This document shows, one piece after another, positions 1 to 5,377 of a stretch of 5,417 bases of DNA. The stretch is from Verrucomicrobiota bacterium (lineage in GTDB: Bacteria > Verrucomicrobiota > Verrucomicrobiia > Opitutales > Seribacteraceae). A program made the position numbers and the translations under genes. The stretch's first letter is position 1; every line of letters starts with the position of its first letter. A model generated the notes under the pieces. The model worked only from the letters and a program-made list of their open reading frames with translations. It made no database searches and had not been told where the DNA came from. The DNA lies in the NCBI GenBank assembly GCA_014382645.1, contig JACNJI010000382.1:1-5417 (forward strand), in the 5' to 3' direction.

Positions 1-42
1 TTAGATTTTGCTCTTGAGGATTGTGAAAAAAAAGTTGCTTAG
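1..42 (+). CDS. Possible 3' end of an upstream gene (partial)
   Basis: The frame starting at base 1 is open from the window edge to a TAG at 40-42 and reads LDFALEDCEKKVA, a plausible charged helical C-terminus. It overlaps the next gene by 20 to 35 bases, depending on that gene's true start. With only 13 codons visible, no function can be assigned and chance is a real alternative. The frame crosses an A8 tract (26-33), so it may instead be the upstream part of the next gene, separated from it by an indel or by slippage. Confidence 0.25.
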   Translation, partial: LDFALEDCEKKVA

Positions 43-412
43 GTTTTTTAAAAATCTTGGTCCGGAAATTCGCACCGTACTTAAGGAGAGGACATTTCCG
101 AGAATACTGGGAGGCGAAGAAGACCAAGTGCTTACCTTTGAGCAATTGGCTGAAAAACACGACCACTGTCTTCAAACTTGGAAGAACCGAGAAAAAAAAG
201 CTCTAGAGTCTCTCAGAGGATTCTTTGAGGCGGAACTTATGGGTGTTACAGGCTCTAAGAAAGCGACGCAGGAGGATGTTGATTCAGGTAAGGCGAGTGT
301 TGATGAGCATCTTACAAATTTAAGATTTTTCATCGACTTTTTTGAAAATGGGAACTTGGGGACTCTTTTAGCCATTGATGAAACAAATAATGGAAGAAAT
401 CAATCGCCATGA
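8..412 (+). CDS. Small helical hypothetical protein, non-ATG start
   Basis: I do not recognise this protein of about 134 residues. It opens with a basic, leucine/phenylalanine-rich stretch (residues 1-17), then is charged and predicted mostly helical. An EQLAEKHDHCLQTW segment lies near residues 45-58 and an aromatic stretch, FFIDFFENG, near 107-115. No signal peptide or membrane segment is evident. The frame is closed upstream by TAG at 2-4, so the start must lie inside the window. Candidates are TTG at 8, TTG at 14, GTG at 23 or GTG at 128. None has a convincing Shine-Dalgarno sequence, although GAGG at 16-19 lies just before GTG 23. The longest form is reported. The first in-frame ATG, near 239, would lose more than half the protein. 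The stop overlaps the next start as ATGA, so translational coupling is likely. The gene is visibly more A+T-rich than the next one and carries two A8G tracts (26-34 and 192-200). Confidence 0.6.
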   Translation: MLLRIVKKKLLRFFKNLGPEIRTVLKERTFPRILGGEEDQVLTFEQLAEKHDHCLQTWKNREKKALESLRGFFEAELMGVTGSKKATQEDVDSGKASVDEHLTNLRFFIDFFENGNLGTLLAIDETNNGRNQSP

Positions 413-1302
413 ATGAAGGGATGACAGAAGATCCGAAGAGAGGGCAGGTCTGGTCCCTGTCCACCCATGATCCGGAAAAGGAGTCGCCCGCCGTGCTCTT
501 GTGGAAGGAACCCAAAGAAAGCGGTGCTCCCTTCGTCGCCTTGCCCATTCTGGAGGAATCCTGGCTGGCCTGCGATCAGGATATCCTTCTGTCGGAAGAC
601 GAGGACTGGTTGCTCGGGCTTGGCTGGTGCATGGCCCGGCCCAGCGGCCACGAGATCGAGGTCGCAAGGGATCGTTTGCGGGCCCATTTGGCTGAGGTCG
701 ATGCCATGGCCTTGGGGTTGGCGCGAGACGTTAAGGAAGGCAAGGATTGCGCCCTGCCCACGTCCCATCGACTGGTTCCCGAACTGGGCGATCCGAGAGT
801 CGAGGCACGAGCCGAGTACCTCGAGTTCGTCCGGCAATGCGCTCGAGTCAGGGCTTGGAAGCTCGTGATTCGTTGGGTCGAATCGAAGGTCGAAGCCCTC
901 CTGACCGGACCGACTAAGGAGGAAGTTCAGCCTGGTCTGGAATCCCTTCCACCTAGCCCGACTCGCGGATATACTTTTTTCCATCATTTCCATCAGCCTC
1001 TATCACCATTAACAAGCGAAGAAGAGGATTCCCCATGCCGCGACATCATTACCTTGGACTTGCCCTATGAGTTGCGAATTCTTCTGCGTCGTGACAAACT
1101 GGCTTGGCAGGCAACCTTCGAGGCAGTGAAGGGGGACGTAGAGGACCTTGTTCTCGTTAAGGAAGAAAAGAAGTTTCCCTTGGAACGTGTGGACAACGAG
1201 TGGTTCACGGAAGAAGCCATGCCTATTGGGTCAGGCTATCGTCTGCACATCGATGGGAAGTTAGGCAAGGAAACCGTGCAACTGGATTTGGACTCCCGAT
1301 GA
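409..1302 (+). CDS. Two-domain orphan protein, possible SH3-like barrel N-terminus
   Basis: I do not recognise this 297-residue protein with certainty. Residues 10-60 start KRGQVWSL and alternate short hydrophobic strands (PAVLLW, FVALPIL, ACDQDILL). That pattern recalls the small SH3-like barrel of PemK/MazF-type proteins, but the likeness is weak and not evidence of toxin activity. Residues 81-165 look helical, and 166-212 form a proline/glutamate/histidine-rich, probably disordered linker. Residues 213-297 look beta-rich (DIITLDLPYELRILL, YRLHIDG, ETVQLDLDSR) and could be an Ig-like or similar sandwich. No membrane segment is seen. The ATG at 409 is chosen because it forms an ATGA overlap with the preceding stop; GGAAG at 392-396 is a distant, weak ribosome site. 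A second ATG at 421 is possible. Its own stop overlaps the next ORF as ATGA, so the three genes form a tightly coupled set. A regulator, adaptor or protease substrate for the downstream genes is conceivable but unproven. Confidence 0.85.
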   Translation: MNEGMTEDPKRGQVWSLSTHDPEKESPAVLLWKEPKESGAPFVALPILEESWLACDQDILLSEDEDWLLGLGWCMARPSGHEIEVARDRLRAHLAEVDAMALGLARDVKEGKDCALPTSHRLVPELGDPRVEARAEYLEFVRQCARVRAWKLVIRWVESKVEALLTGPTKEEVQPGLESLPPSPTRGYTFFHHFHQPLSPLTSEEEDSPCRDIITLDLPYELRILLRRDKLAWQATFEAVKGDVEDLVLVKEEKKFPLERVDNEWFTEEAMPIGSGYRLHIDGKLGKETVQLDLDSR

Positions 1303-1430
1303 AGGTCAAGATTCGCAAAAGAATTCCTCTCCTCGGAAAATCCGGACCCACAAGGTCAAAGCCAAGCACAAAACCAAGTATCTGGTTAGGTATTCATAGA
1401 CTTGGGGCTGAGATTTTGGGTGCAGTGTAA
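1299..1430 (+). CDS. 43-residue highly basic small protein
   Basis: This ORF starts with an ATG that overlaps the previous stop as ATGA (1299-1302) and ends at TAA 1428-1430. It has 43 residues, with ten Lys/Arg and one Glu, so it is strongly cationic. The N-terminus MKVKIRKRIPLLGKSGP is followed by a Ser/Thr/Pro/Lys-rich middle and a hydrophobic, Gly-rich end (IWLGIHRLGAEILGAV). The start and the short RKR...SGP...PS motif spacing faintly recall DUF4236-type small proteins, but that is too weak for a call. The coupling geometry matches the previous junction, which is the main support for its being translated. It could bind nucleic acid or an acidic partner such as the GTPase, or it could be a chance ORF or a decayed gene end. 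Confidence 0.45.
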   Translation: MKVKIRKRIPLLGKSGPTRSKPSTKPSIWLGIHRLGAEILGAV

Positions 1431-1445
1431 AGTTTTTTTTGAAAC

Positions 1446-1486
1446 TGGCCAATTGGGTTCCCCTCTAGGAAGTGACCCTAAGGCCA
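1446..1486. repeat. Imperfect inverted repeat in the intergenic gap
   Basis: TGGCC at 1446-1450 pairs with GGCCA at 1482-1486, and GGGT at 1455-1458 pairs with ACCC at 1475-1478, with a small internal loop between the two blocks. A T8 run (1433-1440) precedes the repeat and no T-tract follows it, so it does not fit a rightward intrinsic terminator; read leftward, the hairpin is followed by an A run, which does not fit either. It could be a weak mRNA hairpin or an operator for a dimeric regulator. I see no convincing -35/-10 pair in this 94-base gap. Confidence 0.3.
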
Positions 1487-1510
1487 ATAAACAATCAATT
1501 AATTAGCAAA

Positions 1511-1515
1511 AGGAG
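1511..1515 (+). promoter_or_regulatory. Ribosome binding site of the NERD-GTPase gene
   Basis: AGGAG ends 9 bases before the ATG at 1525, within an A-rich leader. This favours the ATG at 1525 over the in-frame ATG at 1534. Unlike the coupled upstream genes, this gene has its own good initiation site. Confidence 0.75.
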
Positions 1516-1524
1516 AATAATACC

Positions 1525-4386
1525 ATGGCAAGAATGAGACCGATTGAATTTCCACTCGATGGATATGATGAAGAGAGTCGAGAGAAAGACGTTTACGAAA
1601 AGTTGAAGAACAACCTGCCCGAGCTGGATATTGTCGTCCATGAGCCCAGAGTTTTTGGAAGCAAAGGGGTACGAAAGCCCGACTTCGTTGTTTTCTCCCC
1701 TGATTACGGATGCGTTGTGATTGAAGTCAAGAATTGGCAACTGGACAATATCGTCGGGGTTGCCGACGATGGAAGGGCAATAAAATTCGCAAACAGTGAG
1801 GAAACCCGAGCGAATCCATACCAGACGGTCGAGAGTTACGTTTATGCCCTGTGGGATCATTGGAAAACAAGGTCGAACAATGAGAACATAATTGTCCAGA
1901 AAGGCGCTCACAAAGGACGTATCCCGTTCGTCGTTACCCCGACTGTTATTCTAATGGGCTTGCAGGACTCGGACTTGCTTTCTGCCTCGGAAAAACTTGG
2001 GTTGGATCCGGAATTGCTCATTTCCGAGGAAACGCTTAACGATCCCGAGAAACTGCAAATAAGATTGAGGAACTTACGCAAGGTTCACAATAACTTCGGA
2101 GAGATCGACACCTTGAAGGAAGCGGCTGATTTTCTCATCCCCGCCTCGGATAAGGAAAAGTCAAACGCCGAGGTGCTCGCCACGCTCGAAAGGCTTAGGC
2201 ATAGCGTTTTCGATCCTGACACCGAGCAAATGGAAAAATGTGAAAATTCGCTCAGCCGACTTGCCGAGGCCGGTTTCGCCATTTCAGACTGGATCGAATC
2301 GGAAAAGCTCGAGGATAAAGGGGATAGTGGGGAGGAGGTTCAGCCGATTGGGTCGCATGCATTCGAAATCAACAGGGTTGCTCAAGACCTTGCGGAACGC
2401 CGTTTCAGGGTTTGTTTCTTCGGCACGACCGGAGCCGGAAAGTCTACCCTGACCAACACCTTGGTCGGTGCGGGCAATGACTTGCTCCGGGAAGGGATGG
2501 GGCGAACAACCCGCGTGATCACTGAAATCAAGAAGGCTTGCAGGGAAGGAGTCGATGACTCGGTGCGAAGGGAACCCATGTCGAGCGAATTAGTTTACAA
2601 GTCCGAGGAGGAGGTCGACGAGGAAGTCAAGAATTATGCTCATTGCCTCGGCATCCATCCGGAAGAGATTCCTGCCGTTCAATTGGGCGATCCAGGCTTT
2701 AGAGAATGGCTCGGGACGCAAATCGAAACGATCGAAAAGAATAAACTGGAGGCTTCCGAGGAAGCCAAGGACTCGGCCAGATCGCTCAAGAACTTCCTCG
2801 AGGGTTGGGACGAATGCAAAAAGTTGATGGGCAAGATGACAAGCTTTGCCCCGGGGGAATTCGACAAAGCTGAGGACTTGATTCATTCACCGACGGAAAA
2901 GCACGCCTGCTATGTCAGAAAGCGAGTCATTTACCAAGATCACGAACTGACCACCAACAGGGGATTCGAACTGGTCGATGCCCCGGGAGTCGGGGCAAGC
3001 ATCGTCGACACCGAGCAAACTCTAAATTTTGCCCGGGAAGCCGATGCCGTCGTCATGATCACGCAAGTGGGCTTTGACTTCATGCAACCGGACCGTGAGT
3101 TCCTTCAAAGCCTCAGGGAAATTCTGCCGCCTGACTTGATTGGCCGCAAACTCGTTTTCGTGCTCAACAAAATCACCAAGATCAAGCCAAGGGAGGTGGG
3201 AGTTGCCACTATTGAGGAAGCTCTCGAAAAGTTGATCGACAGGCTTCGGCTTGCCTTGGAGGAATTTGGCATCGAGGAAGTTCTTATCCTCGCGACCGAT
3301 GCGTTTTGCGCCAAGGTGGCCAAACGTTGCATCTTGGCCGAAAAGGACGGATCCGTAAGCTCCGAACTCGAGGAGCTTTTCGAAGACGTCAAGTTCGCCC
3401 GCGTCAATGGATATGAGGAAAACCAGAAAGCATCAAGATTTCAGTCATTCCAAGAAAGTCTGGTAGCGAGATTAGTCGACTTGAAGTACGTCGTTCAGTT
3501 GGACAACGGTCTGTTTAGGATTAAGCGGGAAGTCAAGGGGTGCGAAAAGGTCGTCGAAAACCGTCTAAATGCCTATGCCTATGACATCACAACCTTGAAC
3601 CGTAAATTAGGTTCCTTGTTAAAGAAAAAGAAAACTACTGAAGATCATTTGAGCGGTTTCTTGAACAACAGGAAAGATGAGGTCATGCACAAGATCCGGA
3701 AAAATGTTCTTGGAGCGCACTTGGATGAACTGGTGGATGACTTCAAAAATAAGTTAGAGGAAGAATGTCGGAAGTATGGCCCAAGATCAGGAAAAGCCCT
3801 TGAGTACACCAAGGCGCATATTCGTCATGAAATCGAAGAAAAGAGAAAGGTTTGCCGGAAGATTTGGGAGAAGCAAAAGGATGAAAGCCTAAGAAAGGGA
3901 ATCCCGGACGTTGTCTCCGAGCATGGATCGGGAATCGAATGGGAATTTGACGCCGATCAACTGGACAAGGTGAAACTTAAGCACATTGATGTGTTGGGCA
4001 AGGTCGTACCCAGTGGTTGGCAGGGTTTCAAGGCTTGGTTTTGGGGCACCAATCCGTTTACCGATAAAGGAAGTCATGACTACTTGCTTGAGTATGTCGG
4101 TGAGAACTATGAGGAAAGATGCAAAAAAGATTTCGCGAAAAACATCACCGAGTGGGTTGAGGATGATTCGACAAATTTCAGCAATCAAATCAAAGAGCGT
4201 TTCCACCTCCTTGTAGATCGACTGGAGAGTCAGTATGAACAACAAATAAAAGACCGACTCAAAAAGGAAGAAGATCAAAAGGTCCTTAAGAAACAACTGA
4301 AAGACTTCTCGGAATTCGTTAAGAAGGTCAATGACAGTTTGAGCGATCTCCACCAAGAAGTTGCCCGCCGCCGCCCTTTCGAATAA
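1525..4386 (+). CDS. NERD nuclease-like domain fused to a dynamin-like GTPase
   Basis: This 953-residue protein has three parts. Residues about 20-140 match the NERD (nuclease-related) domain: KPDFVVF with D53, VVIEVKNW with E67 and K69 as the PD-(D/E)xK-type acid and lysine, then NPYQTVESYVYAL at 97-109, the usual NERD helix. Residues about 280-600 form a large GTPase domain: P-loop GTTGAGKST (300-308), switch-I threonines near 328-329 (GRTTR), switch-II VDAPGVG (484-490) and NKIT (548-551) in the NKxD place. From G1 to G3 is 185 residues, long even for dynamin-type GTPases, with an acidic helical insert (about 345-460). Residues about 640-950 are charged and helical, with likely coiled coil, as in the stalks of bacterial dynamin-like proteins. 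An aromatic patch, GWQGFKAWFWG (831-841), is a possible lipid- or partner-contact site. No transmembrane segment is clear. The known family role is nucleotide-dependent assembly, often at membranes; joined to a nuclease domain, an antiphage or other conflict role is inferred. The gene ends at a probable -1 frameshift site. Confidence 0.9.
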   Translation: MARMRPIEFPLDGYDEESREKDVYEKLKNNLPELDIVVHEPRVFGSKGVRKPDFVVFSPDYGCVVIEVKNWQLDNIVGVADDGRAIKFANSEETRANPYQTVESYVYALWDHWKTRSNNENIIVQKGAHKGRIPFVVTPTVILMGLQDSDLLSASEKLGLDPELLISEETLNDPEKLQIRLRNLRKVHNNFGEIDTLKEAADFLIPASDKEKSNAEVLATLERLRHSVFDPDTEQMEKCENSLSRLAEAGFAISDWIESEKLEDKGDSGEEVQPIGSHAFEINRVAQDLAERRFRVCFFGTTGAGKSTLTNTLVGAGNDLLREGMGRTTRVITEIKKACREGVDDSVRREPMSSELVYKSEEEVDEEVKNYAHCLGIHPEEIPAVQLGDPGFREWLGTQIETIEKNKLEASEEAKDSARSLKNFLEGWDECKKLMGKMTSFAPGEFDKAEDLIHSPTEKHACYVRKRVIYQDHELTTNRGFELVDAPGVGASIVDTEQTLNFAREADAVVMITQVGFDFMQPDREFLQSLREILPPDLIGRKLVFVLNKITKIKPREVGVATIEEALEKLIDRLRLALEEFGIEEVLILATDAFCAKVAKRCILAEKDGSVSSELEELFEDVKFARVNGYEENQKASRFQSFQESLVARLVDLKYVVQLDNGLFRIKREVKGCEKVVENRLNAYAYDITTLNRKLGSLLKKKKTTEDHLSGFLNNRKDEVMHKIRKNVLGAHLDELVDDFKNKLEEECRKYGPRSGKALEYTKAHIRHEIEEKRKVCRKIWEKQKDESLRKGIPDVVSEHGSGIEWEFDADQLDKVKLKHIDVLGKVVPSGWQGFKAWFWGTNPFTDKGSHDYLLEYVGENYEERCKKDFAKNITEWVEDDSTNFSNQIKERFHLLVDRLESQYEQQIKDRLKKEEDQKVLKKQLKDFSEFVKKVNDSLSDLHQEVARRRPFE

Positions 4387-4418
4387 GCGGCGGAACCAAG
4401 CTGACCCTGTTCCGTCGC
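4374..4418 (+). promoter_or_regulatory. Candidate programmed -1 ribosomal frameshift signal
   Basis: The GTPase frame reads cgC CCT TTC GAA TAA, so CCCTTTC (4374-4380) is an X XXY YYZ heptamer in the correct phase. After slippage the two tRNAs would sit on CCC and TTT, allowing Pro and Phe re-pairing. A 6-base spacer (4381-4386) holds the stop codon. Then GCGGCGGAAC (4387-4396) pairs along all ten positions (one G-U) with GTTCCGTCGC (4409-4418) around a 12-base loop. GACC in the loop (4403-4406) could also pair with GGTC at 4424-4427, but the connecting loop looks short for a pseudoknot. Slippage leads directly into the CHAT frame, predicting a fusion of about 1280 residues (952 plus 328). 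No T-tract follows the stem, so it is not an intrinsic terminator. C CCU UUC is not among the best-known efficient bacterial slippery sites, so the signal remains a prediction. Confidence 0.55.
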
Positions 4419-4541
4419 GAAAAGGTCGATCTCGATCATTCGAAGATTCTCGAAAAGATCGATGGGAACCTCCGGTTTTTTCGGCGTCGTGTAGACGAAG
4501 AGCCCAAACCGGAGGCTTTTCTCAAAAGGCTTGGGAAGAGG
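4380..4541 (+). other. Probable coding extension of the CHAT ORF upstream of its first ATG
   Basis: The CHAT frame is open from 4335, after a TGA at 4332-4334, with no ATG, GTG or TTG before 4542. From 4386 it reads SGGTKLTLFRREKVDLDH and later EPKPEAFLKRLGKRM, a protein-like amphipathic pattern. Its codons (gaa-aag, gtc-gat, ctc-gaa) are like those of the GTPase gene. CHAT domains usually have a helical LG-type segment some 30-40 residues before the PWELL-like motif, and here that segment (FLKRLGKRM) straddles the ATG at 4542. This suggests translation enters from upstream by frameshift, by the AUA at 4383-4385 that overlaps the stop as ATAA, or by a CTG. The competing open frame starting at 4361 is Arg/Ser-rich and looks like a shadow. 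Confidence 0.6.
4469..4515. repeat. Perfect 10-bp inverted repeat before the CHAT ATG
   Basis: CCTCCGGTTT (4469-4478) is perfectly complementary to AAACCGGAGG (4506-4515). Inside the 27-base loop, CGTC (4485-4488) can pair with GACG (4494-4497), giving a two-tier hairpin. It is followed by CTTTTCTC, a short T-rich stretch that only weakly resembles an intrinsic terminator. The hairpin lies in the CHAT reading frame and 26 bases before the ATG at 4542. It could be an attenuator, an mRNA structure limiting internal initiation, or a second element acting with the frameshift site. Confidence 0.6.
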
Positions 4542-5366
4542 ATGGTTTCTTGGGGACGAGAATTAGCTAGCTTGATAAAAGTTGAGCCTTCCCTTTGTAC
4601 GGTCTCTAGGGGCGGGCCGGTCTTGCTCAACTTGTCTGATTCATGCCTTGCCGAATATCCGTTGGAGTTGCTCCCCGTTCAAGGCAAACCCTTGGGGCTT
4701 CGTTTTCCGGTCCAGAGAATCATGCCGGACATTAATTCCAGAAGCAGGGAGCCTAGTCACTCGGGTTTTCGATTGCTTGTGGTGGAAAGCAGGGGAGCAT
4801 GTGAACTTGGTCTCCCTGGAATGAAGGGGGAAATCGAAGCAATCGAACGATTCAATGATTTGGAGTTGAAGAAAAGGGGCAACCTGCTAGTCGATCGATG
4901 GTCGTGGACGGAAAAGAGCGGTTTGGATGAACTGCAAATGAAAATCCAGGAGAATGATGCCGTTCATTTTGTCGGTCATGTCGGAAACAAGCAAGGAGGT
5001 CACAGCTTTCAACTTTGCTCGCGGACCGACAAATGGATAAGTTTCGAGCAGATGTTCCCGAAAGGAAACGAGTGTGGTCCTCATTTCGTCTGGTTGAATA
5101 CTTGCCATGGAGGCAAGGAACAGGACGGGGCAGCGGTCAGAACCCTGCTCCATGCAGGTTGTCGCAACGGTTTGGCCTGTACTGAGGAAATGCACGATGA
5201 GCTAGCTAAGAATCTGGTTGATTTTCTTTATCCGAAGATTGCCGAAGGGGAGCAATTGTCATGGGCGATCTTGGATTTGAGAAAGTATGCGGAGGAGGGA
5301 TTCGGTAGTCATTGGGCGAGCTTGGTATCCTACGGGCCAGGGGATTCTTTCTTCAAGCCCAGTTAG
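4542..5366 (+). CDS. CHAT-domain caspase-like protease (C-terminal half of likely fusion)
   Basis: From the ATG at 4542 this is 274 residues, nearly all of it a CHAT (caspase HetF-associated with TPRs) domain. LAEYPLELLP (36-45) matches the family's PWELL-type motif. DAVHFVGHVG (139-148) carries the likely catalytic H146, with GHVG in place of the usual GHG. FVWLNTCHGG (182-191) carries the likely nucleophile C188, in the place of the LSAC motif. The end (SHWASLVSYGPGD, 256-268) matches the closing strand of the fold. CHAT enzymes are cysteine peptidases of the caspase/separase clan and often act on a dedicated partner in bacterial immune systems. No TPR repeats or other sensor are attached, so activation probably comes from the GTPase, either in trans or by fusion. 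The ATG at 4542 is the only standard start but cuts into the conserved N-terminal part. GGGAAGAGG directly before it is a poorly spaced ribosome site. The true N-terminus is therefore probably upstream. No separate promoter is seen. Confidence 0.85.
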   Translation: MVSWGRELASLIKVEPSLCTVSRGGPVLLNLSDSCLAEYPLELLPVQGKPLGLRFPVQRIMPDINSRSREPSHSGFRLLVVESRGACELGLPGMKGEIEAIERFNDLELKKRGNLLVDRWSWTEKSGLDELQMKIQENDAVHFVGHVGNKQGGHSFQLCSRTDKWISFEQMFPKGNECGPHFVWLNTCHGGKEQDGAAVRTLLHAGCRNGLACTEEMHDELAKNLVDFLYPKIAEGEQLSWAILDLRKYAEEGFGSHWASLVSYGPGDSFFKPS

Positions 5367-5368
5367 TT

Positions 5369-5377
5369 AAAGGAGGT
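5369..5377 (+). promoter_or_regulatory. Strong Shine-Dalgarno sequence at the window edge
   Basis: AAAGGAGGT is close to the full complement of the 16S rRNA 3' end and begins 3 bases after the CHAT stop. The first ATG after it (5393) is 15 bases away, longer than the usual 5-9. It opens a frame that runs off the window (5393-5417), too short to identify. A further operon gene is likely but not demonstrable. Confidence 0.4.

Noticed and set aside
400..993. 197-residue open frame on the minus strand opposite the second gene
   Set aside because: It is a shadow of the G+C-rich + strand gene. That gene has a coupled start, a coherent domain pattern and fits the operon; the minus frame shows no recognisable motif.
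1439..1467. TTGAAA as a -35 element before the GTPase gene
   Set aside because: At 16-18 bases spacing the candidate -10 sequences (such as CCTCTA) barely match TATAAT, so no promoter is called.
3889..4356. 155-residue minus-strand frame with hydrophobic stretches resembling membrane segments
   Set aside because: It is antisense to the Lys/Glu-rich helical tail of the GTPase, which naturally reads as Phe/Leu-rich on the other strand. There is no ribosome site or context.
4418..4463. Near-identical direct repeats CGAAAAGGTCGAT and CGAAAAGATCGAT
   Set aside because: They are 33 bases apart and in the same codon phase, encoding EKVD and EKID. They are best explained by coding and codon preference, and two copies do not make an array.
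4469..4524. Intrinsic terminator between the GTPase and CHAT genes
   Set aside because: The stem is good, but the loop is long, the T-stretch is only four bases before a C, and the whole element lies within an apparently translated frame. It is reported as an inverted repeat only.
4361..4570. 69-residue frame spanning the GTPase-CHAT junction
   Set aside because: Its product is Arg/Ser/Gln-rich without pattern, while the frame one base away continues into CHAT and shares the neighbours' codon choice.
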